Of a stretch of DNA of 64,000 bases, positions 35,676 to 44,861 are shown in pieces. Made by a program: the position numbers and the translations under genes. The notes beneath the pieces were generated by a model. The model had not been told where the DNA came from. It saw only the letters and a list, made by a program, of their open reading frames with translations, and did not search any database. Numbering within the stretch: the stretch's first letter is position 1; each line of letters begins with the position of its first letter. The DNA comes from Gammaproteobacteria bacterium (GTDB lineage: Bacteria > Pseudomonadota > Gammaproteobacteria > Xanthomonadales > SZUA-36), in the NCBI GenBank assembly GCA_021772915.1, contig JAJFLB010000023.1:1-64000 (forward strand), in the 5' to 3' direction.

Positions 35676-36812
35676 CTACGCGTAGAGCTGTGCCGTCAAT
35701 AACGCCAATCGTTTGCGTTGTAATTTCAAGTCCTTTTCCAACTCACGGTAACGTGCTTTCAGGGTGCTTTGATCGATCACCTCGACGAGTTTTTGCCGAC
35801 TCTGCTGAACACGTTCCAACTGTAACTGTTGCCACTGGTTAATGGTTTCCTTGAACTGCGCGTACTCTGTTTCCAGTAAACTGCGCCAACGGGGGTTTTC
35901 CGCCGCCCCGTCGATTCTCGCCTGTGCACGTTTAAATACCATGCTCAGACGGGCACGTTGTATTTTGAAATCAGGGACACGTTTGAGATTTTTTGCCAAG
36001 CCCAACCCGGAACAAGCGGCGATAAACCATTTGTTGATATCGTACTGCCACCAGCGTACCCCGTTGCGGTAGTCACTTTGAAATGCGTGGTGGAAATTAT
36101 GGTAGCCCTCACCGTAAGTGACCATGGCCAGAAACCAGTTATCTCTTGCGGTGTTTTCATCGGAAAACGGTCGGCTACCCCACATATGACACAAGGAATT
36201 GATAAAAAACGTGACATGATGACTGAGTACCAGCCGTAGCACACCGGCCAGCAGGAACACGCCCCAAATGTCACCAACCAGGACACCCAGCAACACGGGC
36301 AACACAACGTTGCTGAGTAGCACCAGCGACCAATAATACTTGTGCTGTAACGCCACGATCGGATCACGCTCAAGGTCCGGGACGACACTCCAGTCCAGCT
36401 TGCCGCTGGCGTAGTCTTTCAGCATCCAGCCAATATGCGCAAACCAGAAACCACGGCCAATGGAGTACGGGTCTTTGTCATTATCATCTACATCACGGTG
36501 GTGAATACGGTGACGAATACACCAGACAAGGATGCTGTTTTGTATGGCCATACCCCCGGCAAATGCCAGAAACAGACGCAAAAGCCAGTGTGCTTCATAG
36601 GCCCGGTGTGACCACAAACGGTGATAACCACTGCCGATTCCAACACCATTTATTATCAGGAAACCCACAAAAAATACCCATGCCCAGCCACTGAATCCTT
36701 GCGCAATACCATACCAGGGGACAATGGTAATGGCCGCCAGAAAGGTCAGGCCGAGCACCACTGTAACCACCCAGTTTATGGGCGCTTTTTCACTCTTGTA
36801 GTTTTCTGTCAT
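35676..36812 (-). CDS. Acyl-CoA/fatty-acid delta-9-type desaturase
   Basis: The 378-residue membrane enzyme has four helices and the three histidine boxes of the SCD/DesC family: HRLWSH, HRIHH and HNFHH, plus an upstream H in the LSHHVTFFINSLCH region. These bind the di-iron center. It introduces a double bond in long-chain acyl groups, probably to keep membranes fluid. The last 95 residues form a charged coiled coil (RWRSLLETEYAQFKETINQW, YRELEKDLKLQRKRLALL), an extension seen in proteobacterial versions. Confidence 0.92.
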   Translation of the reverse strand: MTENYKSEKAPINWVVTVVLGLTFLAAITIVPWYGIAQGFSGWAWVFFVGFLIINGVGIGSGYHRLWSHRAYEAHWLLRLFLAFAGGMAIQNSILVWCIRHRIHHRDVDDNDKDPYSIGRGFWFAHIGWMLKDYASGKLDWSVVPDLERDPIVALQHKYYWSLVLLSNVVLPVLLGVLVGDIWGVFLLAGVLRLVLSHHVTFFINSLCHMWGSRPFSDENTARDNWFLAMVTYGEGYHNFHHAFQSDYRNGVRWWQYDINKWFIAACSGLGLAKNLKRVPDFKIQRARLSMVFKRAQARIDGAAENPRWRSLLETEYAQFKETINQWQQLQLERVQQSRQKLVEVIDQSTLKARYRELEKDLKLQRKRLALLTAQLYA

Positions 36813-36902
36813 GTTTAAGAATCACCAAATGTGGAAAGGGTCTTGTCGTGGGCAATTTTAACGCAGACCAGTTTGTCGTCAAGGGTACCGAACTACCGAT
36901 TT

Positions 36903-37676
36903 TCAGCTGCGCAATCCGATCCCACGGTGTAGAAGCCACAGACACAGACCGGCCAGCAACACCCCAAAAACACCGATAATGCCATAAGCCGTTCCAATCT
37001 CAACATCCGATACTCCCAATATTCCGTAACGAAAACCGTTGACCATGTACAGGATCGGGTTGAAGGCCGAGACCTGTTGCCAGAAGTCCGGCAACAAGCT
37101 GATGGAATAAAAAACCCCACCCAGATAAGTCAACGGGGTCAGAATAAAGGTTGGAACGATCGCGATATCATCAAACTTTTTAGCGTAAATGGCATTGACC
37201 ATGCCGGCCATCGCAAACACGATCGAGGTCAGCAGCAATACGGATATCATGATCAGGGGATGTTGCACATCAATACTCGTAAAAAGCAAAGAAATCATCA
37301 TGACGACCAATCCCACCATGATGCCCCGCGCCAGTGCACCCGTTACATAACCTGCCAGAATAACCCAGTTCGGCAATGGTGAAATCAGCAATTCCTCAAT
37401 ATGGTGTCCAAATTTGGCACCGAAAAATGAGGAAACCATATTTCCGTAAGAGCTGGTAATAACGGACATCATGATCAGACCCGGTACGATGAATTGCATG
37501 TAATCGAAGCCGTCCATCACACCGATGCGACGGCCAATCAGATTGCCGAAAATGACAAAATATAGTGTCATCGTGATCGCCGGCGGGACAACGGTTTGGG
37601 CCCAAATACGCAATATGCGCGTGACTTCCTTACGCACAATGGTTTTGTAACCCACCCAGTTGACCTGCGCATTCAT
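36903..37676 (-). CDS. ABC-2 type transporter permease (YadH-like)
   Basis: The 257-residue protein has six membrane helices and matches the ABC-2 permease family, with the YadH-type features VTRILRIWAQTVVPPAITM, GRRIGVMDGFDYMQFIVPGL, FGAKFGHHIEELLISPLP, and FILTPLTYLGGVFYSI. It overlaps its ATPase by 4 bases (37673-37676). Substrate is not known; E. coli YadGH is uncharacterised. Confidence 0.9.
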   Translation of the reverse strand: MNAQVNWVGYKTIVRKEVTRILRIWAQTVVPPAITMTLYFVIFGNLIGRRIGVMDGFDYMQFIVPGLIMMSVITSSYGNMVSSFFGAKFGHHIEELLISPLPNWVILAGYVTGALARGIMVGLVVMMISLLFTSIDVQHPLIMISVLLLTSIVFAMAGMVNAIYAKKFDDIAIVPTFILTPLTYLGGVFYSISLLPDFWQQVSAFNPILYMVNGFRYGILGVSDVEIGTAYGIIGVFGVLLAGLCLWLLHRGIGLRS

Positions 37677-38593
37677 ACTGCCGTGCCCTTATCCACCAAT
37701 CGCAGAAACAGTTCCTCCAGGCGGTTGGCTTTGTTCCTCATACTCAACACGCTTACGCCGGATCCATCCAGGGATGAGAACAAGGCATTGAGCGATTTCC
37801 TTTTTGGCAACGATGCTTCCAATGTAAACGGGTCACGCAATATGATCTCCATGCCATCTACTTGGGGCGCGACTGTCAAGGGTTCACGAACATCAAGCAC
37901 AAAGGACTCTACATCCAAAGATCCCAATAACGATTTCATATCTGTGTTCTGAATGATTTCACCGTCGTCGATGATGGCGATATTTCGGCACAGTTCCTCG
38001 GCCTCTTCAAGGTAATGGGTGGTGAGGATCACCGTCGTACCGTTGCCGTTGATCTCACGGATAAACCTCCACATCGATCTCCGGATTTCGATATCGACAC
38101 CAGCAGTAGGTTCGTCCAGGATCAGCAAACGTGGTTCGTTGACCATGGCGCGAGCAATCATCAGACGCCGTCTCATACCACCTGAAAGTTCTCTTGAGAT
38201 ATCGTTACGTTTGTCCCAGAGCTGCAACTGTCGGAGATACAACTCAGCCCTTTCAAGTGCGACCTTTCGGCCTATACCGTAATAGCCCGCCTGGTTGACG
38301 ATGATTTCCACGGGTTTCTCGAATTGATTGAAGTTCAGTTCCTGCGGCACCAGACCGATGAAGGACATGGCAGTTGACCGTTGCTTTTGCACACTGGTCC
38401 CAAATACATTCACCTCCCCCGAAGTGGCATTAACCAACGAGCTGATAATGCCAATCAGCGTAGATTTGCCGGCACCGTTGGGACCCAGCAACGCAAAGAA
38501 GTCCCCTTCTTCAACATTAAGCGAAATACCTCTCAGCGCCTCCACACCATTGGCGTAGGTCTTTTTCAGGTTGTTGACTTGCAATGCGTACAT
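37673..38593 (-). CDS. ABC transporter ATP-binding protein (YadG-like)
   Basis: The 306-residue ATPase has Walker A GPNGAGKSTLIG, the Q-loop in IGLVPQELNF, the signature LSGGMRRRLMIARAM, Walker B RLLILDEPTAGVD, and the switch His in LTTHYLEEAE. The C-terminal 80 residues are the extra domain usual in ABC-2 exporters. It forms a two-gene operon with the YadH-like permease downstream. Confidence 0.94.
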   Translation of the reverse strand: MYALQVNNLKKTYANGVEALRGISLNVEEGDFFALLGPNGAGKSTLIGIISSLVNATSGEVNVFGTSVQKQRSTAMSFIGLVPQELNFNQFEKPVEIIVNQAGYYGIGRKVALERAELYLRQLQLWDKRNDISRELSGGMRRRLMIARAMVNEPRLLILDEPTAGVDIEIRRSMWRFIREINGNGTTVILTTHYLEEAEELCRNIAIIDDGEIIQNTDMKSLLGSLDVESFVLDVREPLTVAPQVDGMEIILRDPFTLEASLPKRKSLNALFSSLDGSGVSVLSMRNKANRLEELFLRLVDKGTAV

Positions 38594-38717
38594 TTCGGGA
38601 CCAGACGGGTTCGCTAGTACAGATATTATACGTGTGAATTGAAAATAGAACGTCCAGACTATCGACTTAATCCGATTGTCTGTTTACTCTGATCCGAGGA
38701 CCAGATAAAGTTTTCAG

Positions 38718-40181
38718 ATGAATAGATTTTTGTCATGCCTCACTCACTTGTTGCTGGTTTTACCAGCAACAGTATCCGCCTTACCGGATTCGAACCAGAT
38801 CGAATTCAGCAACTGCATGCTTTCGCTTCCCGGCACCAACCTCACGGCCGAAGCACGCTGCGGATCTTTAGAAGTACCGGAGAACCCGGCGGACCCTCAA
38901 GGTCGTACGATCAGCCTCAAAATCGCCGTGGCACCGGCAACCGGCAGTGCCACAGAGCCGGACCCGGTTTTCTTTTTCGCGGGTGGCCCGGGACAGGCAG
39001 CGACTGAAACCTGGGTCATGTTGCGGTCAGCACTACGACAGATACGCAAGAAACGCGATATCGTGATGATAGACCAGCGTGGCACTGGCAGCTCCAACAA
39101 GTTGGCCTGTGAATCTGACCTGGAAGAAGATCTCAATCAGCAGATTGACCTGGATCTGCTCCGCTCCGAGACCGAAAAATGCCTGGCCGCGCTGAACGGT
39201 GACCCGCGTCTTTACACCACGACCATTGCCATGGGTGACTACAACCGTGTCCGCATAGCCATGGGCTATGACAAAATTAACCTTATGGGGGTTTCATACG
39301 GCACCCGTGCTGCACAGGTCTACCTGCGGCTGTTTCCAGCAAGTGTGCGAAGTGTGACTCTGGACAGCGTTGTTCCCATGCAACTGGCTTTGGGCCAGGA
39401 ACATGCGCCCATGCTGGACCACAGTGTGCAAACAGTATTTGCAGATTGTGCGCGTGATGAGACTTGCAATTCATTATTTCCACGGCACGCGCAAGAACTC
39501 AACGCTTTGTTCATGCAACTACGTGATGAACCACAGCAAATTACAATAACCAACCCGGTAAGTGGCAAACCACAGGGCATGTACCTGAGCGCCGATACAC
39601 TGGCCGTTGCCGTACGCTTTCTGAGTTATAGCAGCGAGACCCAGGCGCTGATACCTTTGTTGGTGCACGAGGCCTTGACTACCGGGGACCTGTCGCGGCT
39701 CGCGAGCCAGGCTATCCTGGTCATGTCAGGCCTCAATGAGATGCTCAGCCGGGGCATGGAACTTTCCGTACTGTGCAGTGAAGACTTTCCTTTTATTGAT
39801 TTCTCGGCGGATTACAGTGTGACGCTGATGGGTAATCTATTTCTGCAGATCATCGATTTGCAGTGTAAGGTTTGGCCAAGGGGTGAGGTTCCGGATGGTT
39901 TTCACGAACCGGTCGTGTCTGACCTGCCGGTCTTGCTGATGTCGGGGGAGCGCGACCCGGTCACACCACCGCTCTACGCCAAACGCACAGCGGAGACTTT
40001 TAGCAACAGCCTCAACCTGATCGCCCGCGGCCAGGCGCATTCGGTGATGAAACACAGTTGTTTGCTTGGCATCACCACGGACTTTATCGAAAAAGGCAGT
40101 ATCGAAGAGCTCGACACCAGCTGTGTGGAGCATATCCAACCTGCACCGTTTTTTACCAGCCTGCTGGGTCCCGACCCATGA
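38718..40181 (+). CDS. Secreted alpha/beta-hydrolase (TAP-like, proline iminopeptidase type)
   Basis: The 487-residue protein begins with a signal peptide (residues 1-21, cut after VSA). It has a TAP/proline-iminopeptidase layout: VFFFAGGPGQAATE, IVMIDQRGTGSS, the nucleophile elbow LMGVSYGTRAAQ, the Asp in MSGERDPVTPP, and the His in GQAHSVMKHSC. The TAP-like C-terminal domain is included. It is the first gene of an operon with a NatA-like ATPase, which begins within its stop codon (ATGA). A link between an exported hydrolase and an ABC-2 exporter is a recurring arrangement in gammaproteobacteria. Confidence 0.87.
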   Translation: MNRFLSCLTHLLLVLPATVSALPDSNQIEFSNCMLSLPGTNLTAEARCGSLEVPENPADPQGRTISLKIAVAPATGSATEPDPVFFFAGGPGQAATETWVMLRSALRQIRKKRDIVMIDQRGTGSSNKLACESDLEEDLNQQIDLDLLRSETEKCLAALNGDPRLYTTTIAMGDYNRVRIAMGYDKINLMGVSYGTRAAQVYLRLFPASVRSVTLDSVVPMQLALGQEHAPMLDHSVQTVFADCARDETCNSLFPRHAQELNALFMQLRDEPQQITITNPVSGKPQGMYLSADTLAVAVRFLSYSSETQALIPLLVHEALTTGDLSRLASQAILVMSGLNEMLSRGMELSVLCSEDFPFIDFSADYSVTLMGNLFLQIIDLQCKVWPRGEVPDGFHEPVVSDLPVLLMSGERDPVTPPLYAKRTAETFSNSLNLIARGQAHSVMKHSCLLGITTDFIEKGSIEELDTSCVEHIQPAPFFTSLLGPDP

Positions 40182-40912
40182 TAAGTGTCACCAATTTGCA
40201 CAAATCCTTCGGTACCGTAGAGGCGGTACGGGGTATTTCGTTTGAGGCACACGACGGTGAGATCACTGGCTTGCTGGGACCGAACGCGGCCGGCAAGACC
40301 ACGACTCTCAGAATGTTGTATTCATTACTGCCCCCGGACGATGGTGAAATCCGCATCGACGGACTGGACCCCACCAGAGATGCCATAGCCATCAAACGTA
40401 CATTAGGTGTGGTGCCCGACAGTCGTGGCCTCTACACACGCATGACTGCCCGCGAAAACATCACCTACTACGGTGAGTTGCACGGCATGTCACGGGGGGA
40501 GATCCACAACCGGATCGGAGAGCTAGTGGAAACCCTGGACATGGCAGATTTTATAGATCGCCGAACCGAAGGATTTTCTCAGGGGCAACGTGTCAAAGTC
40601 GCCATAGCGCGTGCCATGGTGCACACACCGCAAACCGTGATGATGGACGAACCCAGTAACGGACTTGACGTTATGAGCACACGTGCGCTCAGACGTTATA
40701 TTCTTGGTTTGAGAGATGCCGGGCACTCGGTGGTTCTTTCAACCCACATCATGCAGGAGGTCGCCGCCTTGTGTGACCGGATTATTATCATTGCCAAGGG
40801 TGAGATTTGCGCAAACGGAACCGCCCAGGAACTACTGGACAAGAGTGGCTGTGAATCCCTGGAGGACGCCTTCGTTCATCTAATCGGCACGGAAGAGGGC
40901 TTGCTGGCATGA
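40178..40912 (+). CDS. ABC transporter ATP-binding protein (NatA-like)
   Basis: The true start is ATG 40178 (MISVTNLHKSFG), which overlaps the preceding stop by 4 bases; the longer frame from 40058 lies in the hydrolase gene. The 244-residue ATPase has Walker A GPNAAGKTTTLR (note Ala in place of Gly), Q-loop LGVVPDSRGLY, signature FSQGQRVKVAIARAM (LSGGQ replaced by FSQGQ), Walker B TVMMDEPSNGLD, and switch His in LSTHIMQE. FSQGQ is typical of the NatA subfamily. Partner: the permease gene starting at 40909. Confidence 0.92.
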   Translation: MISVTNLHKSFGTVEAVRGISFEAHDGEITGLLGPNAAGKTTTLRMLYSLLPPDDGEIRIDGLDPTRDAIAIKRTLGVVPDSRGLYTRMTARENITYYGELHGMSRGEIHNRIGELVETLDMADFIDRRTEGFSQGQRVKVAIARAMVHTPQTVMMDEPSNGLDVMSTRALRRYILGLRDAGHSVVLSTHIMQEVAALCDRIIIIAKGEICANGTAQELLDKSGCESLEDAFVHLIGTEEGLLA

Positions 40913-42081
40913 GTGGGTTGCGTACCGTATACAAAAAGGAGGTGCGTGAAAACCTGCGTGACAAACGCGCAATTTTCAATTCGGTGTTGCTGGGACCCAT
41001 CCTGTTCCCAATTCTGTTTATTGGCCTGGCGTACTTCACTGCCAGTAAGCAACAAGAGCGCGTTGAAGAGGTGTTGGAAGTACCCGTGGTGGGTGCACAA
41101 TACGCACCCAATCTGATCAATTTCCTGACACAACAGGGCGCTTTGATCGAGACAATAACGGGTGACCCGGAAGCTTTGGTCAAGACCCAGGAGGTGCCGG
41201 TTGTTATTCGTATCCCGGCACAGTTTTCCAAACAGTGGAAAGCCGGTAAGCCGGCCGTGGTTGAGTTAATCGCTGACCCTTCAAGACGTGAGTCCAATAT
41301 TCCAATGCAACGAGTCAGGAGTCTGCTCAACACTTATGGCGCCCGGATCGGGCATCTGCGTCTGCAATTGCGTGGAGTCTCACCCACCATACGATCCGCC
41401 ATCATGGTAAAGGATGTGGATTTGTCCACCCCACAAAGCCGTGGCATGTTGGTGATGATGATGCTTCCCTATGTCTTGATGATCACATTGTTTACCGGGG
41501 GCATGCATCTGGCCATCGATTCCACTGTCGGTGAGAAAGAACGCAAGTCACTTGAGCCGTTGTTGATCAATCCGGTCCCACGCTGGCAAGTCATGCTCGG
41601 CAAGATGATGGCAACCGCGAGCTTTGCCTTTGCCTCGTTGACCCTGACATTACTGTCATTCCGGTTTGCCTTTCCTTTGATGCCCACGGGTTCGCTGGGT
41701 GTGGATCTGAACTTAGGTACCGGTGCGGTGGGTGGAATTTTGCTGGCAACCGCACCTATGGTTGTGCTTGCAGCAGCCCTGCTGACAACGCTCGCGGCAC
41801 TGGCAAAAACCCTGCGTGAAGCACAGTCCTACATGAGCCTGATACTCATTGTCCCCATGATTCCCAGCATCATGTTCATGGTCAATCCTGTTACACCGGA
41901 GACCTGGATGATGGCCATTCCGATTTTTTCCCAAAACCTCCTCATCGGTGAGTTTATTCGTGGTGAGACGGTAAGTTTCCTTTGGATGTCCATGTCCATG
42001 GGTGGTACCTTGTTACTTGGTTTGTTACTGGCCTCAATAGCGGCCACCTTGTTCAACCGACCAAGAATTGTTTTTTCATAG
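40909..42081 (+). CDS. ABC-2 type permease (NatB-like)
   Basis: The 390-residue permease starts MSGLRTVYKKEVRENLRDKR, typical of NatB. It has one N-terminal helix (22-42), a 120-residue extracytoplasmic domain with ANLxxFL-like residues (YAPNLINFLTQQGALIETIT), and five or six further helices with VGEKERKSLEPLLINPVPRW as the cytoplasmic coupling segment. NatAB in Bacillus exports Na+, but proteobacterial homologs are of uncertain substrate. It overlaps the ATPase by 4 bases. REP-type arrays begin 5 bases after its stop. Confidence 0.9.
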   Translation: MSGLRTVYKKEVRENLRDKRAIFNSVLLGPILFPILFIGLAYFTASKQQERVEEVLEVPVVGAQYAPNLINFLTQQGALIETITGDPEALVKTQEVPVVIRIPAQFSKQWKAGKPAVVELIADPSRRESNIPMQRVRSLLNTYGARIGHLRLQLRGVSPTIRSAIMVKDVDLSTPQSRGMLVMMMLPYVLMITLFTGGMHLAIDSTVGEKERKSLEPLLINPVPRWQVMLGKMMATASFAFASLTLTLLSFRFAFPLMPTGSLGVDLNLGTGAVGGILLATAPMVVLAAALLTTLAALAKTLREAQSYMSLILIVPMIPSIMFMVNPVTPETWMMAIPIFSQNLLIGEFIRGETVSFLWMSMSMGGTLLLGLLLASIAATLFNRPRIVFS

Positions 42082-42086
42082 ATCCT

Positions 42087-42345
42087 GTAGGACCGACCAG
42101 TTAGCTGGTCGGGAATGGGCTCTGCGTAGGACTGACCAGCTTGCTGGTCGGGAACGGGCTCTGCGTAGGACCGACCAGCCTGCTGGTCGGGAACGGGCTC
42201 TGCGTAGGACCGACCAGCTTGCTGGTCGGGAACGGGCTCTGCGTAGGACTGACCAGCTTGCTGGTCGGGAACGGGCTCTGCGTAGGACTGACCAGCTTGC
42301 TGGTCGGGAACAGTTCCCGACGAATAAACTCGTCGGTCCTGCAAA
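42087..42345. repeat. Tandem array of six 39-bp REP units plus one inverted REP
   Basis: Six units begin at 42087, 42126, 42165, 42204, 42243 and 42282. Each starts with GTAGGACYGACCAG, turns through TTGCT and returns CTGGTCGGGAA, then has a GGGCTCTGC linker. The stem-loop with the GTAG head is the hallmark of REP sequences mobilised by RAYT (Y1-type) proteins. The first unit has TTAGC in the loop; Y is C or T. The last part, about 42318-42345, holds an inverted relative with a different stem (CCCGACGAATAAACTCGTCGG). No RAYT gene lies in the window. Confidence 0.9.
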
Positions 42346-42388
42346 TCAACCCTACGATTCCCAGGAAACATAATTTGGAGCAACACAG

Positions 42389-42910
42389 ATGAATAAAAAT
42401 CTTTTTCTGATAGGCACCCTCCTGCTGACCACGCTGGTATTTGCGGGTGAACCGCCAGCTGTCGGTACTTCAGCACCGACCTTCAAACTGCAGGATCAAA
42501 CCGGTAACTGGCATACGCTGGAAGACTATCGCGACCAGTGGCTGGCGTTGTACTTCTACCCGAAAGACGACACCCCGGGTTGCACCACCGAAGCCTGTAA
42601 TTTCCGCGACAACATTTATGCGTTCAAGGCCATCGGTGCTGCCGTGGTTGGCATCAGTGTTGATGATGTTGCATCACACAAGAAATTTTCGGACAAGTAC
42701 AAACTACCTTTTACCATCCTAGCCGATGAGGATGGCACAACTGCCAAAACTTACGGCGTGCTGCGTGATTTCAAACTCATGAAGCTGGCAAGCCGGCAGT
42801 CTTTCCTGATAAACCCGACGGGCGAAATCGTCAAGCACTACGATGACGTGGATCCCGATAAACACACGGACCAGGTGCTGAAGGACATCAAGGCGTTCAT
42901 GGAACCTTAG
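42389..42910 (+). CDS. Periplasmic peroxiredoxin of the Bcp/PrxQ type
   Basis: The 173-residue protein is a thiol peroxidase with peroxidatic Cys65 and resolving Cys70 in DDTPGCTTEACNFRD, the spacing of atypical 2-Cys PrxQ/Bcp. Other features: FYPKDDTPG, VVGISVDDVASHKKF, LPFTILADEDG, and SFLINPTGEIVKHY. Unlike the usual cytoplasmic Bcp, it has a cleavable signal peptide (residues 1-19, FLIGTLLLTTLVFAG), so it should work in the periplasm. It starts 44 bases after the last REP unit. Confidence 0.9.
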   Translation: MNKNLFLIGTLLLTTLVFAGEPPAVGTSAPTFKLQDQTGNWHTLEDYRDQWLALYFYPKDDTPGCTTEACNFRDNIYAFKAIGAAVVGISVDDVASHKKFSDKYKLPFTILADEDGTTAKTYGVLRDFKLMKLASRQSFLINPTGEIVKHYDDVDPDKHTDQVLKDIKAFMEP

Positions 42911-42970
42911 CCGGCCTGGTGATTCCGCCAGCAAGGTGTGCTTTTTGAAATTTACTTACGGACTTGGCTT

Positions 42971-43168
42971 GTAGGACCGACGAGTTTATTCGTCGGGAAC
43001 AGTTCCCGACCAGCAAGCTGGTCAGTCCTACCAAAAACCACTTCCGTCCATCTTGCTGGTCGGTCCTACAGAGGAACTATTCCCGACTGGTTAGAAGGTC
43101 GGCCGTATAGGGGAACTATTCCCGACTGGTTAGAAGGTCAGCCGTATAGGGGAACTATTCCTGACCCG
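42971..43168. repeat. REP/BIME cluster with a second 39-bp tandem array
   Basis: A head-to-head REP pair occupies 42971-43031: GTAGGACCGACGAG...TCGTCGGGAAC, then GTTCCCGACCAGCAAGC...GTCCTAC. A third, inverted unit ends in CTAC at 43066-43069. From about 43072 two full copies and one partial copy of a diverged unit (ACTATTCCCGACTGGTTAGA ... GGTCGGCCGTATAGG) recur at 39-base intervals (43081, 43120, 43159). The last partial copy encodes the C-terminus of the amidohydrolase gene that stops at 43155. Confidence 0.85.
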
Positions 43169-44735
43169 CAGGCCGCCCGGCCCCATTACCCGCATCTTCA
43201 GCCTTGGCATCGCGAACTATTTTTCTGACGTCCGAGAGCAATTCCCTGGCATCAAAGACAATGCCGTCTTTAATCGTGTATTTCACACCACCCACGCGTT
43301 CCGGCTCATTATCGGCGCCCAGCTTGAAATGGCCGGTGCCATATAGCACCTTGAAGTTCGCGATTGGGTTTTCTTTCGTAATGACCAGGTCAGCCAGCTT
43401 GCCAACACGCACCGACCCAAGTTGATGATCCATTTTCAGGACCTGGGCACCAAGGATGGTCGCCGAGCGCAACACTTCCAGCGGGTGGAATCCCGCTTCC
43501 TGCAGTAGCTCCATTTCTCGGATATAGCCAAATCCATACAACTTCCAGATATAACCTGCATCAGAACCCAGGGTTACACGGCCACCGTGGTTCTTGTAGT
43601 CATTCAAAAATTGCATCCAGATGCGGAAGTTGTTTTTCCAGGCAATTTCATCGGCGGTGGTCCAGTCGTACCAATACGAGCCATGTGATACCAGAGACGG
43701 CTGAAAGAAACGCCACAATGCGGGCGGCGTGTACTCTGCCTGCCAGTCCGCATTCATCTCCCGCATCAGGTCACGGCTGGCTTCATAGATGGTTAACGTC
43801 GGGTTGATGGTGAAGTTCAATGCAATCAGCTCGTCCCGGACCTGGTTCCATTTTTCCGAACCCGGCGCCGCCGTCTGAGCCCACAAGCGACCCGCCTCAC
43901 CAAAACGGTGCTGCTCATGGGTATAGTTGTAGCCCGACGGATAATCCTGGATAACACGGTCGGTAAACATCGCCTCCGGCAATCCATACCAGTGCTCCAT
44001 GGAGGTCATGCCTGCGCGGGCTGAATGCAACACATTCCATTGCACTACGTCCAACTGTGCATGGTGCATTGCCGTGCCCAAACCCTGTTTGCCAGCCTCT
44101 TCCACCGCAGCTTGCATAATGTTGGCGGGCGCCCCGAAAAACTTGATACCACTGGCACCCTTTCTGGCTATTTTCCTGACCCAGCGACGGGTGTCTTCGG
44201 TGTTTAGAAACGGCCCATTTTCACCCTGTCCAAATACGACATAAGGAAATATTCTGGGCGCTGCAATCTGGTTTTGACGGCTGCGAGCCTGGTGGGCGAG
44301 CACCCAGTCAAGACCGTTGCCACTGCCCGGTTCGCGAATACTGGTAATTCCGTGTCCAAGCCACAGCTTGGTAACGTACTCCGCTGAAACCCCCTGCGCA
44401 TCACCACCAAAATGTGCGTGCAAATCAACAAACCCCGGCAGCAAGTAATGGCCATCCAACTCCATGACATGATCACCGGGCTCAGTCGCTATACGATTGT
44501 CCTCTGGTGCGGGCTTCACCAAACCAAGGCTGCGAACTTCCGCAATCGTGTTGCCTTTTATCAGCACATCCATGGGTCCCACCGGTGGTGCACCCTCACC
44601 GTTAACTATTGTGACCCCTCGCAGTACCAACCTTTCAAATGGTCCTTCACCACGCACACGGTCCGGAGCGGCATCAGGGGCGGCCAGCGCGCAGGCCGGC
44701 ACTATGACGAACAAAAACTTTAGGAGAATTCTCAT
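43155..44735 (-). CDS. Exported amidohydrolase-superfamily protein
   Basis: The 526-residue protein has a signal peptide (residues 1-18, cut after CALA) and an amidohydrolase TIM barrel: LLPGFVDLHAHFGGD (metal-binding HxH), FFGAPANIM, HHAQLDVVQW, TSMEHWYG (second metal His), and VTLGSDAGYIWK (catalytic Asp). An imidazolonepropionase-like composite strand domain surrounds it (LVLRGVTIVNGEG, GKLADLVITKENPIA). Related proteins hydrolyse dipeptides or cyclic amides; the substrate here is unknown. The last codons (AGRPAGQE) lie in a REP-derived repeat, so the original C-terminus was probably altered by repeat insertion. Confidence 0.88.
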   Translation of the reverse strand: MRILLKFLFVIVPACALAAPDAAPDRVRGEGPFERLVLRGVTIVNGEGAPPVGPMDVLIKGNTIAEVRSLGLVKPAPEDNRIATEPGDHVMELDGHYLLPGFVDLHAHFGGDAQGVSAEYVTKLWLGHGITSIREPGSGNGLDWVLAHQARSRQNQIAAPRIFPYVVFGQGENGPFLNTEDTRRWVRKIARKGASGIKFFGAPANIMQAAVEEAGKQGLGTAMHHAQLDVVQWNVLHSARAGMTSMEHWYGLPEAMFTDRVIQDYPSGYNYTHEQHRFGEAGRLWAQTAAPGSEKWNQVRDELIALNFTINPTLTIYEASRDLMREMNADWQAEYTPPALWRFFQPSLVSHGSYWYDWTTADEIAWKNNFRIWMQFLNDYKNHGGRVTLGSDAGYIWKLYGFGYIREMELLQEAGFHPLEVLRSATILGAQVLKMDHQLGSVRVGKLADLVITKENPIANFKVLYGTGHFKLGADNEPERVGGVKYTIKDGIVFDARELLSDVRKIVRDAKAEDAGNGAGRPAGQE

Positions 44736-44861
44736 AAAAACCCTTGTGGTGGTTACCGGAAAACGTATTGTGAGGCTTAAGTATAGCTGGTGTGGTGTAA
44801 ATAATTCTCAGAGAAGTCTTGTTATGGACAAGGTGGTCAGGACAACTGTCAACGGCAGCGA

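Noticed and set aside
42087-42345. CRISPR-like array of 39-bp repeats
   Set aside because: The units are strictly head to tail with no variable spacers between them, have GTAG heads, and there are no cas genes. They are REP sequences.
42068-42392. Three repetitive open frames on both strands (repeating RTDQLAGRE and similar)
   Set aside because: They are translations of the 39-bp array, whose period is a multiple of three, and lack start signals.
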